Shown: positions 32,749-44,077, numbered from the stretch's first letter. The stretch: 64,000 nt of DNA from Schistocerca nitens (GCF_023898315.1 NC_064621.1:17730501-17794500), one strand, 5' to 3'. Notes: generated by a model from the sequence alone, not told the origin. Program-made: numbers and translations.

Positions 32749-34154
32749 CACTACTGGTCATTAAAATTGCTACACTACGAAGATGACGTGCTACAGACCC
32801 GAAATTCAACCGACAGGAAGAAGATGCTGTGATATGCAAATGATCAGCTTTTCAGAGCGTTCACACAAGGTTGGCGCCGGTGGCGACACCTACGACGTGC
32901 TGACATGAGGGAAGTTTCCAACCGATTTCTCATACACAAACAGCAGTTGACCGGCGTTGCCTGGTGAAACGTTGTTGTGATGCCTCGTGTAAGGAGGAGA
33001 AATGCGTACCATCACGTTTCCGACTTTGATAAACGTCGGATTATAACCTATCGCGATTGCGGTTTGTCGTATCGCGACATTGCTGCTCTCGTTGGTCGAG
33101 ATCCAATGACTGTTAGCAGAATATGGAATCGGTGGGTTCACGAGGGTAATACGGAACGCTGTGCTGGATCTCAACAGCCTCGTATCACTAGCAGTCGAGA
33201 TGACAGGCATCTTATCCACATGGCTGTAACGGATCGTGCAGCCACGACTCGATCCCTGAGTCAACAGATGGGGACGTTTGCAAGACAACAACCATCTGCA
33301 CGAACAGTTCGACGAAGTTTGCAGCAGCACGGACTATCACCTCGGAGACCACGGCTGCCGTTACCCTTGACGCTGCATCACAGACAGGAGCGCCTGCGAT
33401 GGTGTAGTCAACGAGGAACCTGGGTGCACGAATGGCAAAACGTCCTTTTCTCGGATGAATCGAGGTTCTGTTTACAGCATCATGATGGTCGCATCCGTGT
33501 TTGGCGACATCACGGTGAGCGCACATAGGTAGCGTGTATTCGTCATCGCCACACTGGCGCATCACCCGGCTTGATGGATGGGGTGCCATTGGTTACACGT
33601 CTCGGTCACCTCTTGTTCGCATTGACGGCACTTTGAACAGTGGACGTTACATTTTAGATGTGTTACTACCCGTGGCTCTACCCTTCATTCGATCACTACG
33701 AAACCCTACACTTCAGCAGGATAATGCACGACCGCATGTTGCAGGTCCTGTACGGGCCTTTCTGGATACAGAAAATGTTCGACGGCTGCCCTGGCTAGCA
33801 CATTCTCCAGATCTCTCACAAATTAAATACGTCTGGTGAATGGTGGCCGAGGAACTGGCTCGTCACAATACGCCAGTCACTACTCTTGATGAACTGTGGT
33901 ATCGTGTTGAAGCTGCATGGGCAGCTGTACCTGTCCACTCCATCCAAGCTCTGTTTGACTCAATGCCCAGGCGTATCATGGCCGTTATTAAGGCCAGAGG
34001 TGGTTCTTCTGGGTACTGATTTCTCAGGTTCTATGCACCCAAACTGCGTGAAAATGTAATCACATGTCAGTTCCAGTATAATATATTTGTCCAATGAATA
34101 CCCGTTTATCATCTGTATTTCTTCTTGGTGTAGCAATTTTAATGGCCAGTAGTG
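32749..34154 (+). mobile_element. Tc1-like transposon with complete ends
   Basis: The ends CACTACTGGTCATTAAAATT (left) and its near mirror on the right (CACTACTGGCCATTAAAATT) are flanked by TA at 32747-32748 and 34155-34156. Total 1406 bp, a normal size. The transposase is recognisable along its whole length but carries several disabling changes. Confidence 0.95.
32977..34020 (+). pseudogene. Tc1 transposase, near full length but disabled
   Basis: The frame opens at the ATG at 32977, or the next codon at 32980. HTH domains follow: SDFDKRRIITYRDCGLSYRDIAALVGRDPMTVSRIWNRW (residues 15-53) and a second HTH with SARTVRRSLQQHGL. The first Asp is in LFSDESRF (about residue 162). A TAG at 33526-33528 ends this frame. 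A one-base deletion near 33580 shifts the rest to another frame, with LQQDNARPH (second Asp). The final motif reads SPDLSQIKYVW: Lys stands where Tc1 has the catalytic Glu. A TGA follows, and the tail MVAEELARHNTPVTTLDELWYRVEAAW ends about 34020. Confidence 0.9.
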
Positions 34155-34156
34155 TA

Positions 34157-34434
34157 GTATCGTGTCCATGCGCTGGGTGCATCGTCGATCATGTAAACGA
34201 AGGAGAAATACCATTTCTCCTGTCCCATTGGTGTCCGGGGCACGTCCTTGGGCGGAAGCATTGTCTTTTCTTGACTCTAATTTCTTAGAAACAGCACAAT
34301 GGTCTAACATGAGGAACCGCGTCAGTATGTAAGTGATCGTAATGTGCATCTGGAAAGACATACAGACTGTAATAGTGTGTTACACTTTACTCCAGTTGTG
34401 TGTCATTATTTTGAAGTTCTTGTGATGTAAAGTG
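34157..34434. other. Unassigned DNA
   Basis: A short stretch between two Tc1 elements, with nothing recognised. Confidence 0.4.
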
Positions 34435-35293
34435 TCCGGGCAGCTTTTAATGGACGTTAATACAATGGGTGTGTCCAGGCATCATGCCGTGAAGACTCCA
34501 ACTCTGCTGGAAAGGTAGTGATACTGGACGCTGGAGTCTCAAGTCAAGTCTACACTAGCGCATCCCAAAGGTGCTCCGTAAGGTGTACGTAGGAGCTCTG
34601 GGGCAGTGCAGTTCATCTGAGGAATGTCATCGTCCACACACCGTTGTCTCACAGATGCCGTTATATGACAGGGTGTGTCGTCGTCTTAGAGCTGCTCCGC
34701 CACAGTACGCAGTGCACAGTGCTGGAAAGTGTGCTCAAGATCTTCCGTATTTAGCATTTTCATAAACACGACAAGGGGACCACACCCTGGCCACGAAATA
34801 CACTCCCATATCGTAGCAGCACTTCTTCCACATTCCACTGTGGGCACCATAGCACCCCAATGTTTTCAACTCCGTAGGTACAGTCACTGTGCTGGCTGGA
34901 CTGGTGTTAAGAATTTGGAACTCACGAGTGATTCATTTCGCCGATTTCAAGCGAATTTTTGAAGCCACCCTCCGCAATGACCGACACAGCGAGGTCTGGC
35001 TGGTGTTGGTATGTCTGTGGGTGTTCCGGAGCATTTCTACTTGACGTGAGCACCAGTGGGTCTGCCCAACTTTAGAAAGGCTGAAATGTTCCTAACGGAT
35101 CTGTTACTCATACGATATGTAGTCCACTTTGGAGGACGCCGAGCTCTCCTGGCCGACCCACTCTGCTGCTGTTTCTCTACTGCCGACACGGTACTCCTCG
35201 CCACGTTCTAAGCTGGCGAGTCCGCGTATCCTGACATCTAACGCTCAGTTCCGCATTACATAGGGGTGTCCGTAAACTTTTGATCGGATAGTG
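34435..35293 (-). mobile_element. Tc1-like relic, one terminal repeat left
   Basis: The minus-strand 5' end CACTATCCGATCAAAAGTTT (35274-35293) is a typical Tc1-family terminal repeat, close to that of the element at 23393. The interior resembles a Tc1 transposase only in scattered words (WCYDMGVYF-like, and TTCCTCAGATGAACTGCACT near 34610). No intact frame; the left end is truncated. Confidence 0.65.
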
Positions 35294-35309
35294 CATAAAG
35301 TATCACGGC

Positions 35310-36135
35310 TTCCCTAGAAACTTATTCCGATACAAACCGTTGTGATCTTGCGTGCAAGGGGAACAAAAATCGCGATCAGTTCGACAGAAGAACCCAGTCC
35401 ATTCCATGTAAACACAGCCCACACGATTATGGAGCCGCCACTACCTGGCACAGTGCCGTATTGACAACTTGGGTCCACGGTTTCGTGAGGTGTGCGCCAC
35501 ATTCGGACCCTACCGTCAGCTCTTATCTACTGAAATCGGGACTCATCTGACCGGGTCACGGTGTCCCAGTCGTCTAGGATGCAACCGAAATGATCACGAA
35601 CCCCAGGAGAGGCGCTGCAGACGGTGTCGTGCTATTAGCAAAGGCACTCGCGTCGGACGTCTGCTGCCGTAGCCCATTACCAATTTCGCCCCACTGTCCT
35701 AACGCATACGTCAGTCGTACGTCCCATACTCATTTCTGCGAGTATCTCACGCAGTACTGCTCGTCTGTTAGCACTGACAACTTTACGCAAACGCCACTGC
35801 TCTCTGTCGTGAAGTCAAAGCGGTAGATGACTGCCTTGTCAGTGGTGATAGGTAATGCCTGAAATCTGGAATTCTCGGCGCCCTCTTGACACTGTGGATT
35901 GCGGAATATTAAATTCCCTAACGATTTCATAAATGGAATGTCCCACGAGTCTGACTATAACTACCATTCCGCGTTCAAAGTGTGTCATTTCCCACCGTGC
36001 AGCCATAATCACGTAGGAAACTGTTTCACACGAGTCACCTCAGTGCAAACGACAGCCCCGCCAATGGACTGGTCTCTATATCTCGTGTACGCGATAATAT
36101 CGCCGTCTGTATATGTTCACATTTATGTCGGATAA
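35310..36135 (-). mobile_element. Tc1-like relic, minus strand
   Basis: Reading the minus strand from 36135, the element has an HTH (HFERGMVVIVRLVGHSIYEIVREFNIPQSTVSR, about 35990-35890) of the same type as the fragment at 11657. Downstream is the catalytic mid-part at 35314-35502 with RTPHETVDPSCQYGTVPGSGGSIIVWAVF. The C-terminal third is missing where the element stops at about 35310. Multiple frameshifts. Inactive. Confidence 0.75.
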
Positions 36136-36678
36136 CTTTTGTCTCTCATTGTATGTCCACCTGCAACACCGGGCGAAATTCCTTGCTTTCTTCGTCAGTA
36201 ATTAAAAGTGGAGTGATTCTTGAGTTCCTCCCGGCGTATTTGATACTCAAAATATCCACGGGTGTACTGCCGGTCTACAGTGTCCAACGGGCACAATATT
36301 TCGGCGATCATACATGTCGCCATCATCAGGTGAACTGACGGACTGAGCTCCTGTGAACGTGTCGGCACGGAGATCCGTACGCTATTGCTGCTCAGGGGGA
36401 ACTGGGTTCGGTCGCGGCGACGGCCGATTTAAATACCCTCCGCCCGCGGCGCGCTCACTCCGCCGTCCGCGCCCTGCGCCACGGTCGCGCGGTGGAACAG
36501 ATTGCGACGGCGTCTGAATTGACGTCGGTGTGATGGCTCCGGTCGCCGTGGTCGTCACAACTATACGTTTGCTCGATTTACTCTTGATTAACCCAGTCGC
36601 TGGTTCCCAAGCCTTGCCACGGTTTATGAGGTCGACATTGGTGCGAATTTCGATGGCCTCTCTAACACTCTCCCAGTA

Positions 36679-37253
36679 TCACGACGTCTGTACCAGAATC
36701 CTCGTGCGTTCATACTCCATAGCGTGATTTTCCAACAAACAATGTTCAGCGACCGCCGACTTGCTCGGATACATCAGTCGAGTGTGCCTCTGGTGTTCAC
36801 GGCATCGATCGTCGACGGTACGCATCGTCTGACCAATATACGACTTGCCACATTGACACGGAATCTGGTACACGCCGTGCTTTCTCAAACCGAGGTCATC
36901 TTTGGCGCTCCCCACCAGTGCACGAGTTTTATTCGGAGGACAAAACACACTTCGACACGGTGTTTCTTCAAAATGCGGGCGATTTTGCCCGAGAGTGCGC
37001 CTGTATATGGGATAAACGCAGTGTCTACCTCCTCCCTCCTGATTTCATCCATCTCCACAGGTTGCGCTGTAGTGGGTGGGCGCAGAGCACGTTGAATCTG
37101 CCACTCCGAGTACCCATTTTTTCGAAATACAGTTCTCAGATGTTCCAATTCCTGGGGTAGACTCTCTGCGTCAGAGATAGTGCGCGCCCTATGTACTAGA
37201 GTTTTAAGTACCCCATTCCTCTGTGAAGGGTGGTGGCAGCTGTCTGCGTGCAA
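36679..37253 (-). pseudogene. PLE GIY-YIG endonuclease, unit A, frameshifted
   Basis: After the amber codon the same frame goes on (HADSCHHPSQRNGVLKTLVHRARTIS, 36885-37253) with the linker and KIARILKKHR. A one-base loss near 36950, relative to unit B, shifts the endonuclease to another frame (36679-36948). That frame carries GVYQIPCQCGKSYIGQTMRTV, the GIY-YIG core, and REHQRHTRLMYPSKSAVAEH. Further deletions follow near 36665 and 36620, so the C-terminus is lost. The shift separates linker from nuclease, so this copy cannot make a complete endonuclease. Confidence 0.85.
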
Positions 37254-37274
37254 ATACAGATCAGTGTGCGTTGT

Positions 37275-38993
37275 CTACCGATACACCCCATGACCCAGGG
37301 TGCCGTCAGGCCTTCTCTTGACCAAGACTTCAAGGAAAGGTAGTTTACCCTCCGTTTCAGTCTCCATAGTGAATTTGATGTTGGGGTGTATGGAGTTTAG
37401 ATGTGTAAGGAAGTCAAGGAGTTTATCCATACCATGTGGCCAGATGACGAACGTGTCGTCCACGTAACGGAAAAAGCAAGTAGATTTCCATTCGGATGAC
37501 GACAGGGCTTCCTCCTCGAACTTCTCCATGTACAAATTCGTTACCACCGGTGAGAGTGGGCTACCCATGGCGACTCCCTCCGTTTTTTCATAGTATTCTC
37601 CATTAAAAAGAAAATACGTGGAAGTCAAGACATGCCTAAAAGGTTCAGTGGTCTTCTCGTCAAACTTCTGACTAATCAATTCTGGTGACTCTCGCAGGGG
37701 TACCCTCGTGAACAAGGAAACGACGTCAAAACTCACCATGATATCTGACTCACCCAACGTGAAGCTATCAAGGCGTTTAACAAAATCCACGGAATTACGG
37801 ATATGATGAGGGCATTTACCCACATAAGGACTTAATATTCCCGTCAGGTATTTGGCCAACAAATATGGAGGTGCCCTGATGTTGCTGACAATGGGGCGTA
37901 ATGGTACCCCCTCTTTGTGAACCTTCGGGAGTCCATATAGTCTAGGCGGTACCGGACCTTGGGGTAACAATTTCTTAGCGTCACCCTCCGGTAAATCTGC
38001 GTCCTTGAGAAGCGACCTCGTCTTGTTCTCCACCTTCTTTGTAGAGTCAACGCTGATCTTCCGGTAGGAATCGTCATTTAGCAGGCTCTGCATCTTATCA
38101 GTGTAGTCTTTATGGGAGACAACAACTGTAGCATTGCCTTTGTCAGCCGGTAAGACAACAATTTCAGAGCGCTCCCTCAGATCACGAATGGCCGCCCTCT
38201 CTTTGCTAGTGATATTTGACTTCATCGGCTTGGATTTCGTCAACGCACGACAAGTTTCACGACGTATTTCCTCAGCTGATTCAGGCGGAGGTCGAGTTGC
38301 AATTTCTGCGACCGGAGTGATCTTGGGGGTGGGAGCGAAGTTGAGACCTTTCTGCAAAACCGAGACCGCATCATCACTCAACACCATTCCACTCAAATTG
38401 ATGACAGTCTTGCCCGGAAAATGCCCAGATGGTTTGTCCAGGAGACGTGAGAACTTAGCTGTTAGACGTCCCGTTGCCTTCTTATGGGTGGAATCAGCTG
38501 CAACCCAGGTGACACCATCAATCCAATCCCAGGAAAAAGAAGTGAAATTACTAGCCAGTTGCAAATGTAGTTTGAGTAATTCCTGTGAGATGAACTCAAG
38601 GCTCCGGCGGGTGAATTGCACTCTCTCACGTACCAATGCGAGGCTGGCTCGTCTCTTAATTCTCTTAGCTGCTGCAGAATCGATGTGATGCATAACCTTA
38701 GCAAAATTTGGAACAACATTCTCGGCGCGACATCTCTTTAGAAAGGCAAGAGTACATAGCAAACGACATCTACGGTGGCGCAACTTTTCAAATTTCTTCA
38801 TGCTGCGGTACATCTCCTCCCCGTAAAGGTGTATGATGTGGTTCTTGAGTTTCTCCCGGCGTATTTGATAATCAAAATATCCACGGGTGTACTGCCGGTC
38901 TACAGTGTCCAACGGGCACAATATTTCGGCGATCATACATGTCACCATCATCAGGTAAACTGACGGACTGAGCTCCTGTGAACGTGTCGGCAC
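37275..38993 (-). CDS. PLE reverse transcriptase, unit A (572 codons)
   Basis: An open frame with all RT hallmarks of Penelope-like elements. The N-terminus (about residues 1-55) is encoded by the pseudo-LTR junction. Then ILPADKGNATVV-type sequence (VVLPADKGNATVVVSHKDY), PPRLYGLPKVHKEGVPLRPIVSN, MVSFDVVSLFTRVP with the first Asp, EGVAMGSPLSPVVTNLYMEKFE, and FFRYVDDTFVIW with the paired aspartates at about residue 510. LPFLEVLVKR follows. It ends at an amber codon (37275-37277) just where the linker to the endonuclease begins. This RT looks catalytically intact. Known role: telomerase-related RT that primes on nicked DNA. Confidence 0.9.
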   Translation of the reverse strand: MPTRSQELSPSVYLMMVTCMIAEILCPLDTVDRQYTRGYFDYQIRREKLKNHIIHLYGEEMYRSMKKFEKLRHRRCRLLCTLAFLKRCRAENVVPNFAKVMHHIDSAAAKRIKRRASLALVRERVQFTRRSLEFISQELLKLHLQLASNFTSFSWDWIDGVTWVAADSTHKKATGRLTAKFSRLLDKPSGHFPGKTVINLSGMVLSDDAVSVLQKGLNFAPTPKITPVAEIATRPPPESAEEIRRETCRALTKSKPMKSNITSKERAAIRDLRERSEIVVLPADKGNATVVVSHKDYTDKMQSLLNDDSYRKISVDSTKKVENKTRSLLKDADLPEGDAKKLLPQGPVPPRLYGLPKVHKEGVPLRPIVSNIRAPPYLLAKYLTGILSPYVGKCPHHIRNSVDFVKRLDSFTLGESDIMVSFDVVSLFTRVPLRESPELISQKFDEKTTEPFRHVLTSTYFLFNGEYYEKTEGVAMGSPLSPVVTNLYMEKFEEEALSSSEWKSTCFFRYVDDTFVIWPHGMDKLLDFLTHLNSIHPNIKFTMETETEGKLPFLEVLVKRRPDGTLGHGVYR

Positions 38994-39175
38994 GGAGATC
39001 CGTACACTATGGCTGCTCAGGGGGAACTGGGTTCGGTCGCGGCGACGGCCGATTTAAATACCCTCCGCCCGCGGCGCGCTCACTCCGCCGTCCGCGCCCC
39101 GCGCCACGGTCGCGCGGTGGAACAGATTGCGACGGCATCTGAGATGACGTCGGTGTGATGGCTCCGTCCGCCGTG
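38845..39175 (-). repeat. PLE pseudo-LTR between tandem units
   Basis: Matches 36206-36540 nearly base for base. It is the 3' end of unit B and the 5' end of unit A, and encodes the first residues of the unit A RT frame. Its GC-rich half (39050-39130) may contain the promoter. Confidence 0.8.
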
Positions 39176-39900
39176 GTCGTCACAACTATACATTTGCTCG
39201 ATTTACTCTTGATTAACCCAATCGCTGTTTCCCAAGCCTTGCTAAGATTATAGCCACAGTCACGGTTTATGAGGTCGTCATTGGTGCGAATTTCGATGGC
39301 CTCTCTAACAACGCTGTCCCAGTATCTCGACGTCTGTACCAGAATCCTCGTGCGTTCATACTCCATTCCTTGATTTTCCAACAAACAATGTTCAGCGACC
39401 GCCGACTTGCTCGGATACATCAGTCGAGTGTGCCTCTGGTGTTCACGGCATCGATCCTCGACGGTACGCATCGTCTGACCAATATACGACTTGCCACATT
39501 GACACGGAATCTGGTACACGCCGGCCTTCCTCAAACCGAGGTCATCTTTGGCGCTCCCCACCAGTGCACGAGTTTCATTCGGAGGACAAAACACACTTCC
39601 GACCCGGTGTTTCTTCAAAATGCGGGCGATTTTGCCCGAGAGTGCGCCTGTATATGGGATAAACGCAGTGTCTACCTCCTCCCTCCTGATTTCATCCATC
39701 TCCACAGGTTGCGCTGTAGTGGGTGGGCGCAGAGCACGTTGAATCTGCCACTCCGAGTACCCATTTTTTCGAAATACAGTTCTCAGATGTTCCAATTCCT
39801 GGGGTAGACTCTCTGCGTCAGAGATAGTGCGCGCCCTATGTACTAGAGTTTTAAGTACCCCATTCCTCTGTGAAGGGTGGTGGCAGCTGTCTGCGTGCAA
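39007..39900 (-). CDS. PLE GIY-YIG endonuclease, unit B (297 codons)
   Basis: The most complete endonuclease frame in the window. It opens right after the amber codon at 39922-39924, continuing the RT frame; the ATG-like beginning is therefore probably not a natural start. Order: HADSCHHPSQ (residues 2-11), linker, ALSGKIARILKKHRV, CPPNETRALVGSAKDDLGLR, then GVYQIPCQCGKSYIGQTMRTVEDRCREH with GVY and YIG motifs and the following Arg and Glu, then SAVAEH and DSVVREAIEIRT. A low-complexity Arg/Pro/Gly tail follows, encoded by the pseudo-LTR. Known role: the nuclease that opens the target for PLE integration. Confidence 0.85.
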   Translation of the reverse strand: MHADSCHHPSQRNGVLKTLVHRARTISDAESLPQELEHLRTVFRKNGYSEWQIQRALRPPTTAQPVEMDEIRREEVDTAFIPYTGALSGKIARILKKHRVGSVFCPPNETRALVGSAKDDLGLRKAGVYQIPCQCGKSYIGQTMRTVEDRCREHQRHTRLMYPSKSAVAEHCLLENQGMEYERTRILVQTSRYWDSVVREAIEIRTNDDLINRDCGYNLSKAWETAIGLIKSKSSKCIVVTTTADGAITPTSSQMPSQSVPPRDRGAGRGRRSERAAGGGYLNRPSPRPNPVPPEQP

Positions 39901-39921
39901 ATACAGATCAGTGTGCGTTGT

Positions 39922-40865
39922 CTACCGATACACCCCATGACCCAGGGTGCCGTCAGGCCTTCTCTTGACCAAGACTTCAAGGAAAGGTAGTTTACCCTCC
40001 GTTTCAGTCTCCATAGTGAATTTGATGTTGGGGTGTATGGAGTTTAGATGTGTAAGGAAGTCAAGGAGTTTATCCATACCATGTGGCCAGATGACGAACG
40101 TGTCGTCCACGTAACGGAAAAAGCAAGTAGATTTCCATTCGGATGACGACAGGGCTTCCTCCTCGAACTTCTCCATGTACAAATTCGTTACCACCGGTGA
40201 GAGTGGGCCACCCATGGCGACTCCCTCCGTTTGTTCGTAGTATTCTCCATTAAAAAGAAAATACGTGGAAGTCAAGACATGCCCATAAAGTTCAGTGGCC
40301 TTCTCGTCAGACTAATCAATTCTAGTGACTCTCGCACGGGTACCCTCGTGAACAAGGAAACGACGTCAAAACTCACCATGATATCTGACTCACCCAACGT
40401 GAAGCTATCAAGGCGTTTAACAAAATCCACGGAATTACGGATGTGATTAGGGCATTTACCCACATAAGGACTTAATATTCCCGTCAGGTATTTGGCCAAC
40501 AAATATGTAGGTGCCCTGATGTTGCTGACAATGGGGCGTAATGGTACCCCCTCTTTGTGAACCTTCGGGAGTCCATATAGTCTAGGCGGTACCGGACCTT
40601 GGGGTAACATTTTCTTAGCGTCACCCTCCGGTGAATCTGCGTCCTTGAGAAGCGACCTGGTCTTGTTCTCCACCTTCTTTGTAGGGTCAACGCTGATCTT
40701 CCGGTAGGAATCGTCATTTAGCAGGCTCTGCATCTTATCAGTGTAGTCCTTATGGGAGACAACAACTGTAGCATTGCCTTTGTCAGCCGGTAAGACAATA
40801 ATTTCAGAGCGCTCCCTCAGATCACGAATGGCCGCCCTCTCTTTGCTAGTGATATTTGACTTCAT
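39922..40865 (-). pseudogene. PLE reverse transcriptase, unit B, 5'-truncated
   Basis: Two overlapping frames (40272-40865 and 39922-40275) together cover the RT from KSNITSKERAAIRDL to the same amber codon as unit A. A 7-base deletion near 40308, relative to unit A, breaks the frame between the VSLFTRVP motif and the AMGGPLSP motif. YVDD is preserved. The N-terminal third is missing because unit B ends at 40882, where GC-rich unrelated DNA begins. Inactive. Confidence 0.85.
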
Positions 40866-40882
40866 CGGCTTGTACTTCGTAG

Positions 40883-41853
40883 TTGTATGACAGCGCGCCT
40901 CTCAGGTGCAGAGGGTCGGCGACTGCGAGCAGACCACACGCGCGACTGCCACCGGTTGGGCCGCAGCCTCCGCCCCCGCTCCCGCCGCCCCCAGCGGCAG
41001 ACGCCGTGGCGCCCACAGCTGCCCGGCGGCGCCGCGACGGCTGGCGTCGCCGCCGGCGTCGCCTGCGGTGCCTCCGGCCGCCGCCCACGCTACGTCTCTC
41101 TGCGGAACAGTTCTCGGTAGCCGGAACAGTTGCAAGTTATTGGGCCACGAAAAAGAAAACGCGCTGTGCAATTACAGTCATTCTCAGACCGCATCGTCCG
41201 GACAAACGAGAACCCGGTGTAATTGGACCGCCCATCAGGCTAGACAGACTGGAAAAGCTACGTCGTGTATATCACTTCCTATGTTGAATGAGACCCCTAT
41301 ACAACCGTAATGTAACCAACAATCTTACCAATCTAGAATTTCTGCACGCTGTATATGCCAACATGTAACGATGCTGACATTTTTTGAGAATGGCTGTTGT
41401 ATAATACCTAAACAACTAACTCCCAGTATCATTCCTTTTATTTTATTTTCATTATTAATAACAAATTTTTACACTGCCGCAGAAGACAGTAAAGATAGGA
41501 TTTTAAAATTATCTTTGTAAGGAAATAACATTGTCCACAGAACAATCAATTTTTACAACAACTTTTGTTTCAGTTTCACTTGACAGTACTTATGTTTTAG
41601 ATCTCATACATAAAGGACGTGTAATTTTTACTCCTGCGTCAACAAAATGTGTAGTAAATGATATGTGTGATTAAAAAATCCAAGAAAATAAATATATTAA
41701 GAGTTATCATAAACGCAAGAATACCTTTATTTATTACACCAATATTCGTTCACAAGCATGACTTCTGCCTGCAATCATAAGAAGAGGCAGTAATTTCTTC
41801 CATCCTGCAAGATCGGCAACCGCAGGAGATTAGAGGTAAATTAATGTCAGCGA

Positions 41854-41911
<58 letters not shown>

Positions 41912-42724
41912 GCAAAGTACTGTTTGTGTGACTTCACGATTGGTACATTGCATTATATTTTTCTTACGTTGCGAGAAAGATTGTCCATGTCACCAATTTA
42001 GTTTCAACAAGAATTCATACTTTACTTCCAATACTGCAAGTAGCAATTCTGTCTCATTACGTAAATTGCACGCCGATTAATGCTCTTTGTGTTAGCTGTT
42101 GGGCTGCGTCCGAACACGGTTATTCCAAAATCGACCAACAGATCTGACACAATTTGCATTATTTCATATCATTACACTCATGATCAGCTCCGTCATTAAG
42201 GTCAAAGTAACATACGCTTTCTCATCAGCTCAAACTAATACGGCGAATGTCCAGACTTCACTAATATAATGGTTTGAATTCTATTGATTAGCGAACATTC
42301 CCAAGGGTCAATACCCGATCCTGATAAAACTTGGCAGAAGTGTAGAGCGGGCAAAATAATGCAATACATATCCTTTGTCTGTGTCCAATTTTATTTTTAA
42401 GGTTTAAACCAGACCATGCAAAGTAATTTGGTATATTAGGTATGTAGAGAGTATCTTCGACACTATGACATATAAAATTTTTTCTCACATAAAAATTTGT
42501 ATGTAATTAAAGTTATTGAAAACAGTATAACTGAATTTTGTAATAATTTCAGATTTTTCAGAACACCTCACCACGATTAATTAATTTTGAAAGTTGAAAA
42601 CTTTTCTTATAACATAAAGAAGTTTGCAAACTACATACATCATTATGTCACAAAGCTGGTTTCTGTAACATCATTCTTGCAAAATAGACTGTCCACAATT
42701 TGCTGTCAAAGTATTTTCAACATG
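40883..42724. other. GC-rich patch then AT-rich unassigned DNA
   Basis: From 40883 to about 41110 the DNA is very rich in G, C and CpG (runs such as CCGCCGCCGGCGTCGCC), and open in several frames with Pro/Arg/Ala-rich products (for example 40883-41287 plus). This is typical of a CpG island or 5' UTR, not a known protein. From 41300 on it is AT-rich. A (TA)n microsatellite lies at 41857-41909. Confidence 0.4.
41857..41909. repeat. (TA)n microsatellite
   Basis: About 53 bases of uninterrupted TA repeats. Confidence 0.95.
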
Positions 42725-43735
42725 TTTACTCTGCAAATCACGATTAAGTGCCTGGCAGAGGATTCAGCGAACCATCTTTGCAATTCTCTGTCATTCCAAC
42801 CTCGTACAGGGCGGGGAAAAAAGAACACCAATAGCTTTGCGTGCGAGCTCTGATTTCCCTAATTTTACTATGGTGATCGTTCTCCCTATGTTGGTCGGTG
42901 TTAACAGAATATTTTCGCATTTGGAGGAGAAAGCTGGTTAAGATTCCGTCGAAATGAAAAACACCTTCGTTTTAATGATTTTACTCCAAATCCTGTATCA
43001 TTTCAGTGACAATATCTCCCCTATTTCGCGATACTATGAAACGTGCTGCCTTTCTTTGAACATTCTCGGTCTATTCCGTCAATCCTATCTGGTAAGTATC
43101 CCATCCAGCGCAGTATTATTCTAAAAGAGGACGGACAAACGTAGTGTAGGCGTCTCTTTAGTAGGTCTGTTACATTTTCTAAGTGTCCTGCCAATAAAAT
43201 GTAGTCTTTGGTTAGCCTGCCCCAAACATTTTTCTGTCTTCCATCTAATTTAAGTTGTTCGTAATTGTAATTCATATCTATTTACTTGAATTTACAGACT
43301 TTAGATTTGACTGATTTATCGTGTAACCGAAATTTAACGGATTCCTTTTAGGACTCGTGTGGATGACCATACACTTTTCGTTATTTAGGATCAATTTCCA
43401 CTTTTCGCACCACACAGATAACTTTTCTAAATTGTTTTGCAATTTGTTTTTATCTTCTGATGACTTTACTAGTGGATGAACGACAGCGTCATCTACAAAC
43501 GACCTAAGACGGCTGCTCAGATGCCTCCCAAATCGTTGCTATAAATAAGGAACAGCAAAGGGGCTATAACACTACCTAGAGGAATGGCAGAAATCCCTTC
43601 TGCTCTGCTAGATGACTTTCCGTCAGTTACTAAGAACAGTGAGCTCTTTGAGAGGAAACGACGAATAGAGTCACTCTTCAAAATTAATTATACAGTTGTC
43701 AAGAACGTTAACTACATATCAACTTTTATGTGAGA
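42725..43735 (-). mobile_element. Jockey/CR1-type LINE fragment, minus strand
   Basis: Same family as the copies at 24890 and 55345. The 3' end is near 42725 (TGCAAATCACGATTAAGTGC), and the RT region runs to about 43735. Landmarks on the plus strand are TTAGTAGGTCTGTTACATTT, CGTGTGGATGACCAT and AAACGACAGCGTCATCTAC. All frames are broken; the minus frame at 43021-43275 is a remnant. It ends about a dozen bases before the mariner at 43748. Confidence 0.75.
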
Positions 43736-44077
43736 AACCCTTTTATACAGGATGAGTTACTACTATTGCCACCAATAATAACTCAAAGCATGATAGGAGC
43801 TGAAAAGTTTGTGGGACGAAAGTTGGATGGGGCTACAGAGGCAATAATATGACGTTGGTTTTATGGTTCTAGGTGTGGTCCCGTCAGAGAAATGCAAGTG
43901 AACTTTGTTTTTCTTTAAATGGGATGCTATAGTTTGGTACTTACTTTCAGATAGCGGCTATCGAGACGAATCCAATAATGTATAACAATCAGTAAGGTCT
44001 TTGAAGGTCACAAAGGTGGCATAAACGTCCATTGACAGATGGTTTTCGAAGTGATGACAATTGGTATCAATGCAGTG

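Larger units (their letters stand above)
36206..40882 (-). mobile_element. Tandem Penelope-like element (two units, minus strand)
   Basis: Unit A (36206-38845) and unit B (38846-40882) are head-to-tail copies with a repeat length of about 2.64 kb, so closely similar that only scattered differences are visible. Unit B lacks its 5' part, stopping at about 40882. The shared junction sequence (36206-36540 and 38845-39175) corresponds to the pseudo-LTR of PLEs. It begins TTCTTGAGT (plus view) and contains GGCACAATATTTCGGCGATC. Tandem head-to-tail arrays are a known trait of Penelope elements. Confidence 0.9.

Noticed and set aside
38134..38688. 184-codon plus frame opposite the PLE RT
   Set aside because: Antisense shadow of the RT frame, which has full RT motifs on the minus strand.
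40883..41287. 134-codon Pro/Arg/Ala-rich frames as a host protein
   Set aside because: Several frames on both strands are open at once, as expected for GC-rich DNA, and none has a recognisable domain.
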